Below, piece by piece: positions 9,577-18,071 of a DNA stretch of 64,000 nt. Below the pieces are notes generated by a model that worked only from the letters and a program-made list of their open reading frames with translations, searched no databases and had not been told where the DNA came from. Origin of the DNA: Virgibacillus ndiopensis (GTDB lineage: Bacteria > Bacillota > Bacilli > Bacillales > Amphibacillaceae). The stretch covers positions 620,001-684,000 of the forward strand of contig NZ_FZMZ01000005.1 in the NCBI RefSeq assembly GCF_900187325.1, given 5' to 3'. Numbering within the stretch: position 1 is the stretch's first letter; every line of letters begins with the position of its first letter. The position numbers were made by a program, and so were the translations under genes.

Positions 9577-10461
9577 TCAGTAAAGTGGCCAAATAACTTT
9601 TTTAGCTTCTATAAATCTATTATTAACATCTTGCCAATTTACTACATTCCACCAATTTGTAATATATCCTTTTTTATCTGTTTTATATTGTAAATAATAC
9701 GCATGTTCCCAAACATCTAATACTAAGAGAGGAATAATGTCGGCATATTGAAATAGTTGATGCTTCTCGAATGTTTGTATTACTAGCTTGCCGCTTCTTG
9801 GATTCCAAGCTAATACGGCCCATCCTACACCCTCAACCGAAGCTGCAGCATTCGTGAACATTTCCTTAAATGCATTCCACGATCCGAAATCTTTACTAAT
9901 CCTTCTAGCGACTTCTCCTATAGGCTTTCTACTAGAGTTTGGCGTCATATTGTACCAAAATATAGTATGGAGATTATGACCTGATCCATTAAATGCTTGT
10001 TCTCTTAACCAATGCTTAATTAAATTTTCTTCCTTTTTATTTTTTGCTTTGTATAGTTCCTTCTCAGCTTTATTTAGTCCGTCAACATAGGATTGATGAT
10101 GAACATTATGATGTAACTCCATTATCTCCCTACTTATATATGGCTCAAGTGCAGCATAATCATAGGGTAATGGTGGTAGCTTATGCTGTCCATATGCAAT
10201 ACTTTTTTCTTGTTGCCTATGATTTAATTCGTTATTTATCTCATTAAATATTTGTTGTCCATTATTTTGTAAAGATATAAATTTTTCTTCGCCTTTGTCG
10301 TCTGAATGTAAATAATGTTGAATGTCTTTTTGCCAGCTTTCAAGTTCCCTGAACCAATCGTCATAAATATCTTCTGAGACCGAGGAATTTCTTAACGTAG
10401 TTTTAGTTTCCTCCCCCCACTGAATAAGATTTTGAAGATACATTTGTTTATTATTATCCAT
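9577..10461 (-). CDS. sodF: Fe/Mn-type superoxide dismutase with N-terminal extension
   Basis: 294-aa protein whose C-terminal ~200 residues are an Fe/Mn superoxide dismutase. Metal ligands are visible: His in MELHHNVHHQSYV, His in GSGHNLHTIFW, and Asp/His in DVWEHAYY. The first ~100 residues are an extra polar, probably helical region absent from standard SodA (about 200 aa); B. subtilis SodF has a similar extended form. I start at the ATG ending at 10461, after GGAGGTGATTTT; a longer frame to 10530 has no site. It lies between dacB and scpB but is unrelated to either. Confidence 0.85.
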   Translation of the reverse strand: MDNNKQMYLQNLIQWGEETKTTLRNSSVSEDIYDDWFRELESWQKDIQHYLHSDDKGEEKFISLQNNGQQIFNEINNELNHRQQEKSIAYGQHKLPPLPYDYAALEPYISREIMELHHNVHHQSYVDGLNKAEKELYKAKNKKEENLIKHWLREQAFNGSGHNLHTIFWYNMTPNSSRKPIGEVARRISKDFGSWNAFKEMFTNAAASVEGVGWAVLAWNPRSGKLVIQTFEKHQLFQYADIIPLLVLDVWEHAYYLQYKTDKKGYITNWWNVVNWQDVNNRFIEAKKVIWPLY

Positions 10462-10514
10462 AAAATCACCTCCATGTAACTTATGCCTATAAAGGTGACA
10501 GCGTGTAAATATAA

Positions 10515-10541
10515 TTAAAAAGCCTTGCAATTATGCAAGAC
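10515..10541 (-). terminator. Terminator of scpB
   Basis: Minus-strand hairpin with stem TCTTGCA/TGCAAGG and loop TAAT, followed by CTTTTTAAT. It begins directly after the scpB stop codon and fits a rho-independent terminator for the scpAB transcript. Confidence 0.7.
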
Positions 10542-10543
10542 TT

Positions 10544-11134
10544 TTACTTTATATCACTCTCAATTTCGTTAAATTTTTCAAAAAACAAATCAGCCTCATG
10601 TTCAATATCTTCCTGATCCATATTTTCAGGTAATGGTGGTAGTTCCTCTAATGAAGTTAATCCAAAATAAGTTAAAAACTCCCTACTCGTGCCAAATAAG
10701 ATAGGTCTTCCTACACCTTCTCTTCTACCAACTTCCTCGATAAGTGATCTAGACAGTAATGTTTGGACAGATCGATCACTTTTTACACCTCTAATTTCTT
10801 CTATTTCTGTCCTTGTAATTGGTTGCTGATATGCAATAATTGCAAGAGTTTCTAATGCAGCCTGGGACATACGAGATGTTTGCGGCGTTTCCAATAACTT
10901 TTTATAGTAAATACTATGTTCTGGTTTTGTTGTTAGATGAAAAACCTGATGTGATTGCATAATCATAATTCCGCGTTCCGTGTGGTCGTAATCATACTTT
11001 AATTCTTCCAATAAATGTTCTACTGTTGTCACATTAATTTCTAAAATGCGGGATAACTGTTTTACAGTCATACCTTCATCCCCACTTGCAAACAATAGCC
11101 CTTCTACAACAGCTTTTAGTTCTGTAATCTTCAC
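10544..11134 (-). CDS. scpB: Segregation and condensation protein B
   Basis: 196-aa winged-helix protein that binds ScpA and completes the SMC-ScpAB condensin acting in chromosome segregation. Two tandem winged-helix domains are recognisable; conserved segments include LLFASGDEG near the N-terminus and ALETLAIIAYQQPITR in the middle. The acidic C-terminus is typical. The gene starts three bases after the scpA stop. Confidence 0.95.
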   Translation of the reverse strand: MKITELKAVVEGLLFASGDEGMTVKQLSRILEINVTTVEHLLEELKYDYDHTERGIMIMQSHQVFHLTTKPEHSIYYKKLLETPQTSRMSQAALETLAIIAYQQPITRTEIEEIRGVKSDRSVQTLLSRSLIEEVGRREGVGRPILFGTSREFLTYFGLTSLEELPPLPENMDQEDIEHEADLFFEKFNEIESDIK

Positions 11135-11137
11135 CTT

Positions 11138-11875
11138 CTAATCCTCCAAATAAAAAACATATAAGTCATCAAGTTGTTTTTCCTGTTTGCAATAAACTTG
11201 CGCTTCCTTCATTAGTTCTAATAAGGCCATAAAAGTGACCACAATATGCGAGCGTGTCCGTTTTGAAAATAACTGATCAAATGTTACACCCTGTTTAGAC
11301 GCCGCCTTAACAATTTGCACGACTTCGGTCATTCGTTGCTCAATTGAAATCTCTACACGCTTAATTTTTGTCTCCATTGGATCTGTCCATTTTTTTCGCT
11401 CGAGCATTTTACCTAAAGCTCCGAGCATATCATAAATCGATATATCCCCTTGTGTAACCGGCTGCTTATTTTCTATATCGTCAAAAACAACTGGAGGTCT
11501 TGTAAAAATTTGATTTGCATCAATTTCTTTTTCCTTTAAATGATCGGCAGCTTCTTTATATTTTCGGTATTCGATTAAGCGTTGCATTAGTTCTTCCCGA
11601 GGATCTTCAGCATAGTCGTCAATTTCTTCTTCAATTTCTTGCTTAGGTAATAACATTTGACTTTTGATAGCCAGTAACGTAGCTGCCATTACAAGATATT
11701 CACTAGCAATATTCAATTCTAAGTGTTGCATAGTATGTATATATTGCATATATTGTTCAGTAATTTGAGCGACAGGAATGTCATAAATATCAATCTCATA
11801 TTGATTAATTAAATGCAATAATAAATCAAGCGGTCCCTCAAAAGAATCTATTTTAACCTGATATGCTTGATTCAT
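11138..11875 (-). CDS. scpA: Segregation and condensation protein A
   Basis: 245-aa kleisin subunit of the SMC complex. The N-terminal signature FEGPLDLLLHLI binds the SMC neck, a charged linker follows (about 85-115), and the C-terminal winged helix (about 165-245) binds the SMC head. It starts an apparent two-gene operon with scpB. RibT lies upstream on the same strand but is separated by the convergent YjcZ gene. Confidence 0.95.
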   Translation of the reverse strand: MNQAYQVKIDSFEGPLDLLLHLINQYEIDIYDIPVAQITEQYMQYIHTMQHLELNIASEYLVMAATLLAIKSQMLLPKQEIEEEIDDYAEDPREELMQRLIEYRKYKEAADHLKEKEIDANQIFTRPPVVFDDIENKQPVTQGDISIYDMLGALGKMLERKKWTDPMETKIKRVEISIEQRMTEVVQIVKAASKQGVTFDQLFSKRTRSHIVVTFMALLELMKEAQVYCKQEKQLDDLYVFYLED

Positions 11876-12067
11876 CTCGTTTCTTCCCTTCCAATAAATA
11901 TATACTCCTATATCACATTACCATCAAAATATAGACAAATAAATTAAAAAAATAAAATCCTTTGTCATAATCGCCTATACATCATAGCCATTTTTAACAT
12001 AAGTTATTAACGTAAGATAAATGTTGCAAAACATTTATTCGTAAAGATGAAAAGGAGGAATTTCATT

Positions 12068-12151
12068 ATGGGTGGTAATTATGGCGGTGGATTTGCGTTA
12101 ATCGTCGTTTTGTTTATTCTTCTCATTATCGTTGGTGCTGCTTGGATGTAA
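12068..12151 (+). CDS. YjcZ-family sporulation miniprotein (27 aa)
   Basis: A 27-residue protein with the family pattern: short Gly/Tyr-rich head (MGGNYGGGF) followed by a single hydrophobic helix ending GAAWM. A very strong ribosome-binding site, AAAGGAGGAATTTCATT, precedes the ATG. Relatives of this family are small spore-associated proteins. A CATAnnnTA -10-like element at 11998-12006 with AC 17 bases upstream resembles a late sporulation (sigma-K) promoter, which is weak evidence. It is the only plus-strand gene in this part and ends at a bidirectional terminator shared with ribT. Confidence 0.85.
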   Translation: MGGNYGGGFALIVVLFILLIIVGAAWM

Positions 12152-12205
12152 GTTTGCCAATCGCAACCACGATTAAAACTGCTTGAAACCTTTCAGGATT
12201 TATCA

Positions 12206-12247
12206 CAAAAAACCAGCCCTTTATTTGAGAGGGCTGGGCTTTTGTTT
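12206..12247. terminator. Bidirectional terminator between yjcZ-like gene and ribT
   Basis: Stem CCAGCCCT/AGGGCTGG (12213-12220 and 12230-12237) with a 9-base loop. An A-run lies on the left (T-run for the minus strand) and CTTTTGTTT on the right. It can end both converging transcripts. Confidence 0.8.
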
Positions 12248-12605
12248 ATTCATCTTCATTTTCATCGCATTTATTGTAAAACTGTTGGGTTACATCATCA
12301 GCGCAAACAGCAAATTTATCATTATAAAGTCTGTTTACTTCATTAACCATCTTTTTGCCAATCCCCGCATTGCGGTGAGAAGGATTAACAGATATATGTT
12401 GAATTACTGCATTAATCCCATCTTCAATTCGTAATCCGATCGCACCTAAAATGTCTTCATCTTTCCACAAATAGAGATGCCAATCCGGATTTGTTTCATA
12501 TTCTTTTATAGTTTGTTGCAATTTTTTTACATCTTTTTCTTCAGGCATAAAAGAAAGTAATCCCATTGCAATCTTTTCCAAATTCTTTTTGTAACGAATT
12601 AACAT
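12246..12605 (-). CDS. ribT: RibT, GNAT-family N-acetyltransferase
   Basis: 119-aa GNAT protein closely resembling B. subtilis RibT (same opening MLIRYKK and GLLSFMPEEKD). The acetyl-CoA-binding P-loop is VNPSHRNAGIGKKM (about residues 73-86). In B. subtilis it is the last gene of the riboflavin operon and its substrate is unknown. Here no ribDEAH genes or FMN riboswitch are nearby, yet its position beside scpAB and ppiB is kept. A good ribosome-binding site (GAGGGG) precedes the ATG. Confidence 0.9.
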   Translation of the reverse strand: MLIRYKKNLEKIAMGLLSFMPEEKDVKKLQQTIKEYETNPDWHLYLWKDEDILGAIGLRIEDGINAVIQHISVNPSHRNAGIGKKMVNEVNRLYNDKFAVCADDVTQQFYNKCDENEDE

Positions 12606-12774
12606 AGATACCCCTCATTAAGAAAATAGCTTACCAACATGGATAAAAGAAAGATACATCCATTAACTATTAACCAAATTTTGTCTTGCCTTATACCGTT
12701 TGCCATTATGAATCTAGCCGTGTGAGAGTTGTATATATATTTATGCCCTATCACGTCACATTTGTCAAATCGGT

Positions 12775-12897
12775 TTAATCAAAAACAAATACATTCCAGT
12801 AAATAATTCCCCATGTTATCCCCACTATGAGTAATATTCCAAATAGTATCCAATTTTTTTTACGTTGACTCAAAACTATTTCATCCTTTAACAGCAT
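12775..12897 (-). CDS. Predicted 40-aa single-pass membrane protein
   Basis: A short frame with a charged head (KDEIVLSQRKK) and one hydrophobic helix (about residues 17-36, ending IIYWNVFVFD). It lies 23 bp after the stop of the M50 protease on the same strand. Two starts are possible: ATG at 12897 with AGGTG ten bases upstream, or TTG at 12873 (32 aa) with AAAGGA ten bases upstream. I know no named family for it. Context suggests co-expression with the protease, perhaps as partner or substrate, but that is inference. Confidence 0.5.
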   Translation of the reverse strand: MLLKDEIVLSQRKKNWILFGILLIVGITWGIIYWNVFVFD

Positions 12898-12920
12898 TAA
12901 CAGTCTACACCTATGTCATA

Positions 12921-13385
12921 CTACTGTTTATTCTTTAATTTATTGCGGGAAATTGTTTGAATAATTGTATAGCCATCTGACTGTTTTTCTTTTATTTTAA
13001 ATGGAATAATATTTACAATTGCCAGCCAGCTGTTAAATAAAACAAGCAATTGAGAGAACCCGTTTGTTAAATCAAATAAAACAGAAACTAGTATTGCAAC
13101 AACTCCATTAAAAATTGGGCCACACAAAGTAATCCAAATAATTTCCCCAGATTTATAAGGGATATTTCTTTCACTATATGCTACGCCACCTAAAAAGTAT
13201 AATGCATGTAGCCTAATTTGGATTCGTTTATGATTAAAATTATAGACTTCATTTCCGGTACCGATCGAAAGTGTTACGGATTCCGCTTTTACCAGCTTTG
13301 CTCCAACAATATGACCAAGTTCATGAAAAATCGTACTAATCGGAGCAATAAATAATATAAGACATGCTATTAAATAGATATCCAT
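12921..13385 (-). CDS. M50-type membrane metalloprotease-like protein
   Basis: 154-aa polytopic membrane protein with HELGH (His21-Glu22...His25, the HExxH zinc motif) inside the first helix and a downstream SDGY segment after NIIPF, matching the third zinc ligand region (N-x-x-P...DG) of site-2 proteases. It is short, about half the length of full RseP/SpoIVFB proteins, and has no PDZ or CBS domain. Start ATG is preceded by GTAGGAAG. The substrate is unknown; a small membrane protein follows immediately. It lies between ppiB and ribT. Confidence 0.75.
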   Translation of the reverse strand: MDIYLIACLILFIAPISTIFHELGHIVGAKLVKAESVTLSIGTGNEVYNFNHKRIQIRLHALYFLGGVAYSERNIPYKSGEIIWITLCGPIFNGVVAILVSVLFDLTNGFSQLLVLFNSWLAIVNIIPFKIKEKQSDGYTIIQTISRNKLKNKQ

Positions 13386-13424
13386 ATGACACTTCCTACA
13401 AGTCCCGAAACAACTACGTTAATT

Positions 13425-13862
13425 TTATTCTTCAAAAACCTTCATTTCTTTCATAACATCTCCATTACGCATTGCTTTAACATAGTCCATACCTGATGTA
13501 ACTTGTCCAAACACAGTATGGACACCATTTAAATGTGGCTGCGGTTCATGAACGATAAAAAACTGACAACTACCAGTATCTTTTCCAGCATGTGCCATTG
13601 ATAATGTTCCTTCTACATGTTTATGCGGATTTCCTTCTGTCTCACATTTTATTGTATAACCAGCTGATCCAGTACCATTTCCATTTGGACAGCCACCTTG
13701 ACTTACAAAGCCATCAATTACTCTATGAAATGTAAGTCCATCATAAAAATTATTATTTGCTAATTTTTCAAAGTTTTCAACTGTTTTTGGAGCTGCTTCT
13801 GGATAAAGGTCAAATTCAATTTTATTTCCATTTTCCATTACAATATATCCTTTTTTTGTCAT
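13425..13862 (-). CDS. ppiB: Cyclophilin-type peptidyl-prolyl isomerase PpiB
   Basis: 145-aa cytosolic cyclophilin that catalyses cis-trans isomerisation of X-Pro bonds during folding. The cyclophilin core is clear: [13 protein letters not shown] (catalytic Arg), [16 protein letters not shown] and HTVFGQV. Length and position next to lysA match B. subtilis PpiB. The ATG follows AAAGGGG at good spacing. Confidence 0.95.
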   Translation of the reverse strand: MTKKGYIVMENGNKIEFDLYPEAAPKTVENFEKLANNNFYDGLTFHRVIDGFVSQGGCPNGNGTGSAGYTIKCETEGNPHKHVEGTLSMAHAGKDTGSCQFFIVHEPQPHLNGVHTVFGQVTSGMDYVKAMRNGDVMKEMKVFEE

Positions 13863-13999
13863 AATCTAGACCCCTTTTAATAATTGTTAAATCTCAGTTT
13901 ATCCTATAGACAATAAAACCCACTTAAACTATAGAATCACACTGATGAAGTTTCACTTTATCTTACCATTTTCTTGTGTTTATTAAAAGAAATAGAAGA

Positions 14000-15319
14000 T
14001 TATTTCAGTAATTCTTCATAGGATAAATCATTTTTAACAATATCTTGATAGGTTTCTCTGCGTACGACTAACTTGTCTTTTCCATCTTCCACAAAGACCA
14101 CAGCAGGATTAGGAAAACGATTATAATGATTTGCCATTGAATATCCATAAGCACCTGTGGAAAACACTGCAAATATGTCCCCGCTCTCAACATCTGGAAC
14201 TGGTAAATCCTTAATAAGCATGTCACCTGATTCACAGCATTTTCCGGCAACAGATACAGTTTGTGTAGCATCTCTATCTGCTTTATTCGCAATTACCCCT
14301 TCATATACTGCTTGATATAATGCAGGTCTTAAATTATCTGTCATACCTCCGTCAACAGATATATAATCTCGGATTCCAGGTATTTTCTTCATAGATCCGA
14401 CCTTATATAAAGTTATTCCTGCATTACCAGCTATTGAACGGCCAGGTTCTATCCAAATCTCAGGCATTGGTATTTTGAGATCACTAGAGTGCTGTTTAAC
14501 GACAGAAACTAACGTATTTACATAGCTTTCCAATTGCAAAGGACTGTCCTTTTCTGTATAACGTATACCGAAACCTCCTCCTAAATTTAGAACTTCCGGT
14601 ATATAGCCATATAGATTGTTCCATTTAGTAAGCTGCTTAAACAGCATGTCGGTTGCTGTCTTAAAACGATCCGTCTCAAAAATTTGTGAGCCGATGTGGC
14701 AATGCAAACCTTTAAACCGAATATAGTCATGGCCATGTAATCGTTCAAATGCTTTGTCAGCTTGTCCATTTTGTAAGTTAAATCCAAACTTAGAATCCTC
14801 ATTACCTGTCATTATATACTGATGTGTTTTTGACACTATACCAGGAGTTACCCGCATTAAGACATCTATTTTCTTGTCAAAGGTTTTCAATAGTTTATCC
14901 AAAAGCTCAATCTCATAAAAATTGTCCACTACGATACATCCAACATTATTTTGTATTGCCATTGTTAATTCTTGGACACTTTTGTTATTTCCATGAACAT
15001 GAATTTTGTCTGTCGGGAAGTTTGCTTGTAATGCAGTAAATAATTCACCTTCTGACACAACATCCAAACTTAAGCCTTCTTGTTTAACTACTTGCAGCAT
15101 AGCAATCGATGAAAACGCTTTACTTGCATATGCCACTTGCGCCTTTACATCTAGTTCTTTAAAGGTATTGACAAAAGCTTTACAGTTATCACGAATAATG
15201 GATACATCGTAAACATATAAAGGAGTTCCATATTTTTTTGCTATGTCAATTGTGTCTATTCCACCAATTTCTAAATGGCCATCTTTATTTACTTGAAAAG
15301 GATGATTATTTGTTATCAT
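14000..15319 (-). CDS. lysA: Diaminopimelate decarboxylase
   Basis: 439-aa PLP enzyme that converts meso-diaminopimelate to L-lysine, the last step of lysine synthesis. The alanine-racemase-like barrel carries Lys67 (AYASKAFS) for PLP, the HCHIGSQ motif, and the phosphate-binding LNLGGGFG; the C-terminal domain has CCESGDML with the Cys that acts across the dimer. It is a single gene between the spoVA locus and ppiB, as in B. subtilis. I looked for a lysine riboswitch in the 110 bp upstream and saw none. Confidence 0.96.
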   Translation of the reverse strand: MITNNHPFQVNKDGHLEIGGIDTIDIAKKYGTPLYVYDVSIIRDNCKAFVNTFKELDVKAQVAYASKAFSSIAMLQVVKQEGLSLDVVSEGELFTALQANFPTDKIHVHGNNKSVQELTMAIQNNVGCIVVDNFYEIELLDKLLKTFDKKIDVLMRVTPGIVSKTHQYIMTGNEDSKFGFNLQNGQADKAFERLHGHDYIRFKGLHCHIGSQIFETDRFKTATDMLFKQLTKWNNLYGYIPEVLNLGGGFGIRYTEKDSPLQLESYVNTLVSVVKQHSSDLKIPMPEIWIEPGRSIAGNAGITLYKVGSMKKIPGIRDYISVDGGMTDNLRPALYQAVYEGVIANKADRDATQTVSVAGKCCESGDMLIKDLPVPDVESGDIFAVFSTGAYGYSMANHYNRFPNPAVVFVEDGKDKLVVRRETYQDIVKNDLSYEELLK

Positions 15320-15382
15320 TGTTGTTTTCCCAACTCCTACATACCTGAATAAAATATTAAAAATACTCTATCATATTGTGAC

Positions 15383-15420
15383 AAAAAACGAAAGGACAAA
15401 CTTTAAAAGCAAGTTTGTCC
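15383..15420 (-). terminator. Terminator of the spoVA operon
   Basis: On the minus strand a 10-bp stem GGACAAACTT/AAGTTTGTCC (15394-15403, 15411-15420) with a 7-base loop is followed by TTTCGTTTTTT. It starts nine bases after the spoVAF stop and insulates lysA. Confidence 0.8.
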
Positions 15421-15428
15421 CACTGTCA

Positions 15429-16904
15429 TTATTTCTTAATTGGTTGACGATAGTTATTTCTTGGATGTACTATACTTGGCCGGCTGTTAGAATAAGGTAC
15501 TGGGATTCGGCACAGTATTTGTATAATGGCTTTTCCATTAAACGGAAGGAATGGCCATAAATATGGTGTTCTTAACGATTTTAAATTCGCCAAAAATAAA
15601 ATATATAACGTAAATCCAATTGAAAACCCATATAATCCAAATGCAGCTGTAGATAATATTAAAATTAATCGGATTAATTTATTCGCTACACTTAATTCAT
15701 AACTTGGTGTAACATAAGAACCTATTGCACTTATGGCAACGTACAAAATGACCTCAGGACTAAGCATACCAACATCAATCGCAATTTGACCAATCAAAAC
15801 TGCTGCAATTAATCCCATGGCGGTTGATAACGGTGTAGGGGTATGTATCGCTGCCATCCTTAAGAATTCAACACCGAGGTCTCCCAAAATAATTTGAATA
15901 AATATCGGAATATTTCCTTCTTCATTCGGACCAATGAATGAGAGTTCTTTCGGTAATAGAGTTGGCTCCATTGCAAACAATAGCCACAATGGTAATAGAA
16001 ATATCGACGCTAATATCGCTAAAAAACGTGTCCAGCGTATGAATGTTCCGATTGTAGGTGCTTGCCGATACTCCTCGGCATGTTGAACATGGTGGAAAAA
16101 AGTTGTTGGTAAAATCATCACACTTGGTGATGTATCTACAATAATTAATACATGACCTTCTAAAATATGATGAGCTGCAACGTCTGGTCGTTCGGTGAAC
16201 CTAACCATAGGATAAGGGTTCCATTTACGTTTATTCATAAATTCTTCTAATGTTTTATCCGTCATGGTGATTCCGTCAATTTCTACATCTTGTATTTTTT
16301 TCTTTATTAATTTAACCAATCCTCCATCTGCTACATCCTGTAAATAGCAAACGCATACATCGGTTTTGGAACGTTCTCCTATTTTTAACATTTCATGACG
16401 TAATCTTGCATCACGTATTCTTCTTCTGGTTAACGCAGTATTTTCAATAATATTCTCGGTGTAGCCGTCTCTTGAGCCACGCACAACATGCTCAGTATCT
16501 GGCTCTTCTGGTTGTCTACCAGGATAATGACGAACATCAACGACGAAAGCTTCTCGTTCGCCATTTATAAATACGACAATTAATCCAGAAAGCACTTGAT
16601 CGACTGCTTCATCCATCGTTTTTATTCGATTCACCTGCTGATGTATCAACCTATTTTCAATAATCTCTGGAATCTTGTTTTTATTCCGTTCATTATCATT
16701 TATTTCAACTATCACTTTTAATATTTGCAGGATGACCGATGTATCACAAAGACCTGTCAAATAATAGAGTTGAACTTTATTTTTAAGGATAATAATTTCA
16801 CGAAATCCTAAATCAAACGATGTCCCTACCCCAACTAGTTCTTTCATATATGCTTCGGTATCATTTATATTTGGTGAAATTGGATTTTTATCCTTTGTTT
16901 TCAA
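15429..16904 (-). CDS. spoVAF: Spore germination protein SpoVAF (GerA-family A subunit)
   Basis: 491-aa GerA-type membrane protein found in the spore inner membrane, an accessory to Ca-dipicolinate release. A large soluble N-terminal domain (about 1-285) contains HYPGRQPEEPD; five or so TM helices follow, with IHTPTPLSTAMGLI typical of GerA A subunits, and a basic tail. The start is TTG at 16904, after GGAGTGAAAGAAT. It lies 28 bp after spoVAB; spoVAC, AD and AE, which usually come between, are missing. Confidence 0.9.
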   Translation of the reverse strand: MKTKDKNPISPNINDTEAYMKELVGVGTSFDLGFREIIILKNKVQLYYLTGLCDTSVILQILKVIVEINDNERNKNKIPEIIENRLIHQQVNRIKTMDEAVDQVLSGLIVVFINGEREAFVVDVRHYPGRQPEEPDTEHVVRGSRDGYTENIIENTALTRRRIRDARLRHEMLKIGERSKTDVCVCYLQDVADGGLVKLIKKKIQDVEIDGITMTDKTLEEFMNKRKWNPYPMVRFTERPDVAAHHILEGHVLIIVDTSPSVMILPTTFFHHVQHAEEYRQAPTIGTFIRWTRFLAILASIFLLPLWLLFAMEPTLLPKELSFIGPNEEGNIPIFIQIILGDLGVEFLRMAAIHTPTPLSTAMGLIAAVLIGQIAIDVGMLSPEVILYVAISAIGSYVTPSYELSVANKLIRLILILSTAAFGLYGFSIGFTLYILFLANLKSLRTPYLWPFLPFNGKAIIQILCRIPVPYSNSRPSIVHPRNNYRQPIKK

Positions 16905-16932
16905 ATTCTTTCACTCCAGTCTGTACACTGAT

Positions 16933-17361
16933 TTACTTCACAAAATACATCCATTGAAACAGAGACCCTGCTATTTTCCCGAAAAAGATTGCCATTAATA
17001 GCCACAATAGATGCCCTTCTAATCCAATCCGCTTGGATAACAAAGGAAATACATTTAAGACTTCTGTTAATGCAGCAGCAAGCATGCCGTTAAATATCCC
17101 ATGTAGACCGCCCCACAGTACTAACACGAAAATAGGCTGGCTCCAAGTGATATTTGTAAATGAAATATATGTCCCAAATATCGATCCAGCGATGACACAT
17201 GCTCCATAAACGCGTAGTAAACTTTGGGATTTACTTAATTGAATTAATCTAGGGATGATTCCTAAAACAGTTAAAAAAGCAACAAATCCACACCCAACAG
17301 CAAGTCCTCCAGCTAATCCTATAATAATTTCAATAAAATTAATGAATAGGTTTATTATCAT
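16933..17361 (-). CDS. spoVAB: Stage V sporulation protein AB
   Basis: 142-aa membrane protein with four to five helices, matching SpoVAB in length and in motifs such as GLAGGLAVGCGFVAF and GGLHGIFNGMLAAALTEVLN. It is a minor component of the spore dipicolinate channel locus. Its ATG lies inside the spoVAA coding region (23-bp overlap), so translation is probably coupled. Confidence 0.9.
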   Translation of the reverse strand: MIINLFINFIEIIIGLAGGLAVGCGFVAFLTVLGIIPRLIQLSKSQSLLRVYGACVIAGSIFGTYISFTNITWSQPIFVLVLWGGLHGIFNGMLAAALTEVLNVFPLLSKRIGLEGHLLWLLMAIFFGKIAGSLFQWMYFVK

Positions 17362-17956
17362 TTAATTTGTTTTCATAATAGCTTACATATTGATCGAGGT
17401 CTTGCTGATAATTAAAGATTTCTACTTCAAGTGGGCTTGGCTCTTCGTTAAACCGCTTTTTAAACCAATGATTGAAAAATAATAACATCCCTATTCCCAG
17501 ACCAAATGAATATGGTATTTGTATCCACAATGGATATTCCTCTTGCTCCCCTGTTAATAAATAATGTAATTTTTGCTGAACTTCCTGCATACTAACATCA
17601 TAATGAAAGTTCATTATTGTCATTGCTGTACCAATGAATAAAAGAAGCCAAACAAATGATACAATCAATATAGAAGGTGCTTTTTTACGTTTTGTAATTC
17701 GTATTATCGTTTGACTTGGACCTATTAATTGAAACTCTATCCCTGGGTACAAGCTATTTAAATGATCAATTACTAAAAAACTATCAATGATCACTATATT
17801 CCGATCCTCTTTTGAAATTCGGTACAATGTGGTTTTTTCTAACTCACGCTTAAACTGTGAAGGGGTAGATATTAAGGCAATGTGTCGGAGCTGGACTGCC
17901 TGCAAACCGATCATTTCCACATTTCTTTTCATCCGTAAATAAACAATTTCACTCAT
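17339..17956 (-). CDS. spoVAA: Stage V sporulation protein AA
   Basis: 205-aa protein with a soluble N-terminal half (about 1-95) and two TM helices (about 100-120 and 148-166), as in SpoVAA. It opens the forespore-expressed spoVA transcript. GAGAGG lies eight bases before the ATG. A weak sigma-G-like pair (TGATAA and AATACTA, 16 bp apart) is visible in the 110-bp upstream gap, but I would not rely on it. Confidence 0.88.
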   Translation of the reverse strand: MSEIVYLRMKRNVEMIGLQAVQLRHIALISTPSQFKRELEKTTLYRISKEDRNIVIIDSFLVIDHLNSLYPGIEFQLIGPSQTIIRITKRKKAPSILIVSFVWLLLFIGTAMTIMNFHYDVSMQEVQQKLHYLLTGEQEEYPLWIQIPYSFGLGIGMLLFFNHWFKKRFNEEPSPLEVEIFNYQQDLDQYVSYYENKLNDNKPIH

Positions 17957-18019
17957 GTGGACATCCTCTCCATATGACTTCTTTTGTTAGTATTTGTTTT
18001 AATTCAATTTTTATCACGG

Positions 18020-18053
18020 AAAAAATAAAAATCACCACAGTAATGTGATGATT
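18020..18053 (-). terminator. Terminator of the spoIIA-sigF operon
   Basis: Minus-strand stem ATCATCACA/TGTGGTGAT with a 4-base loop, followed by TTTTATTTTTT. It lies 19 bases after the sigF stop and separates it from spoVAA. Confidence 0.8.
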
Positions 18054-18071
18054 TCATTAGCATATAAGCGC

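Noticed and set aside
15320-15382. Possible lysine riboswitch before lysA or the aspartokinase gene
   Set aside because: The gaps are short and show none of the L-box helices I could recognise; ordinary promoters are more likely.
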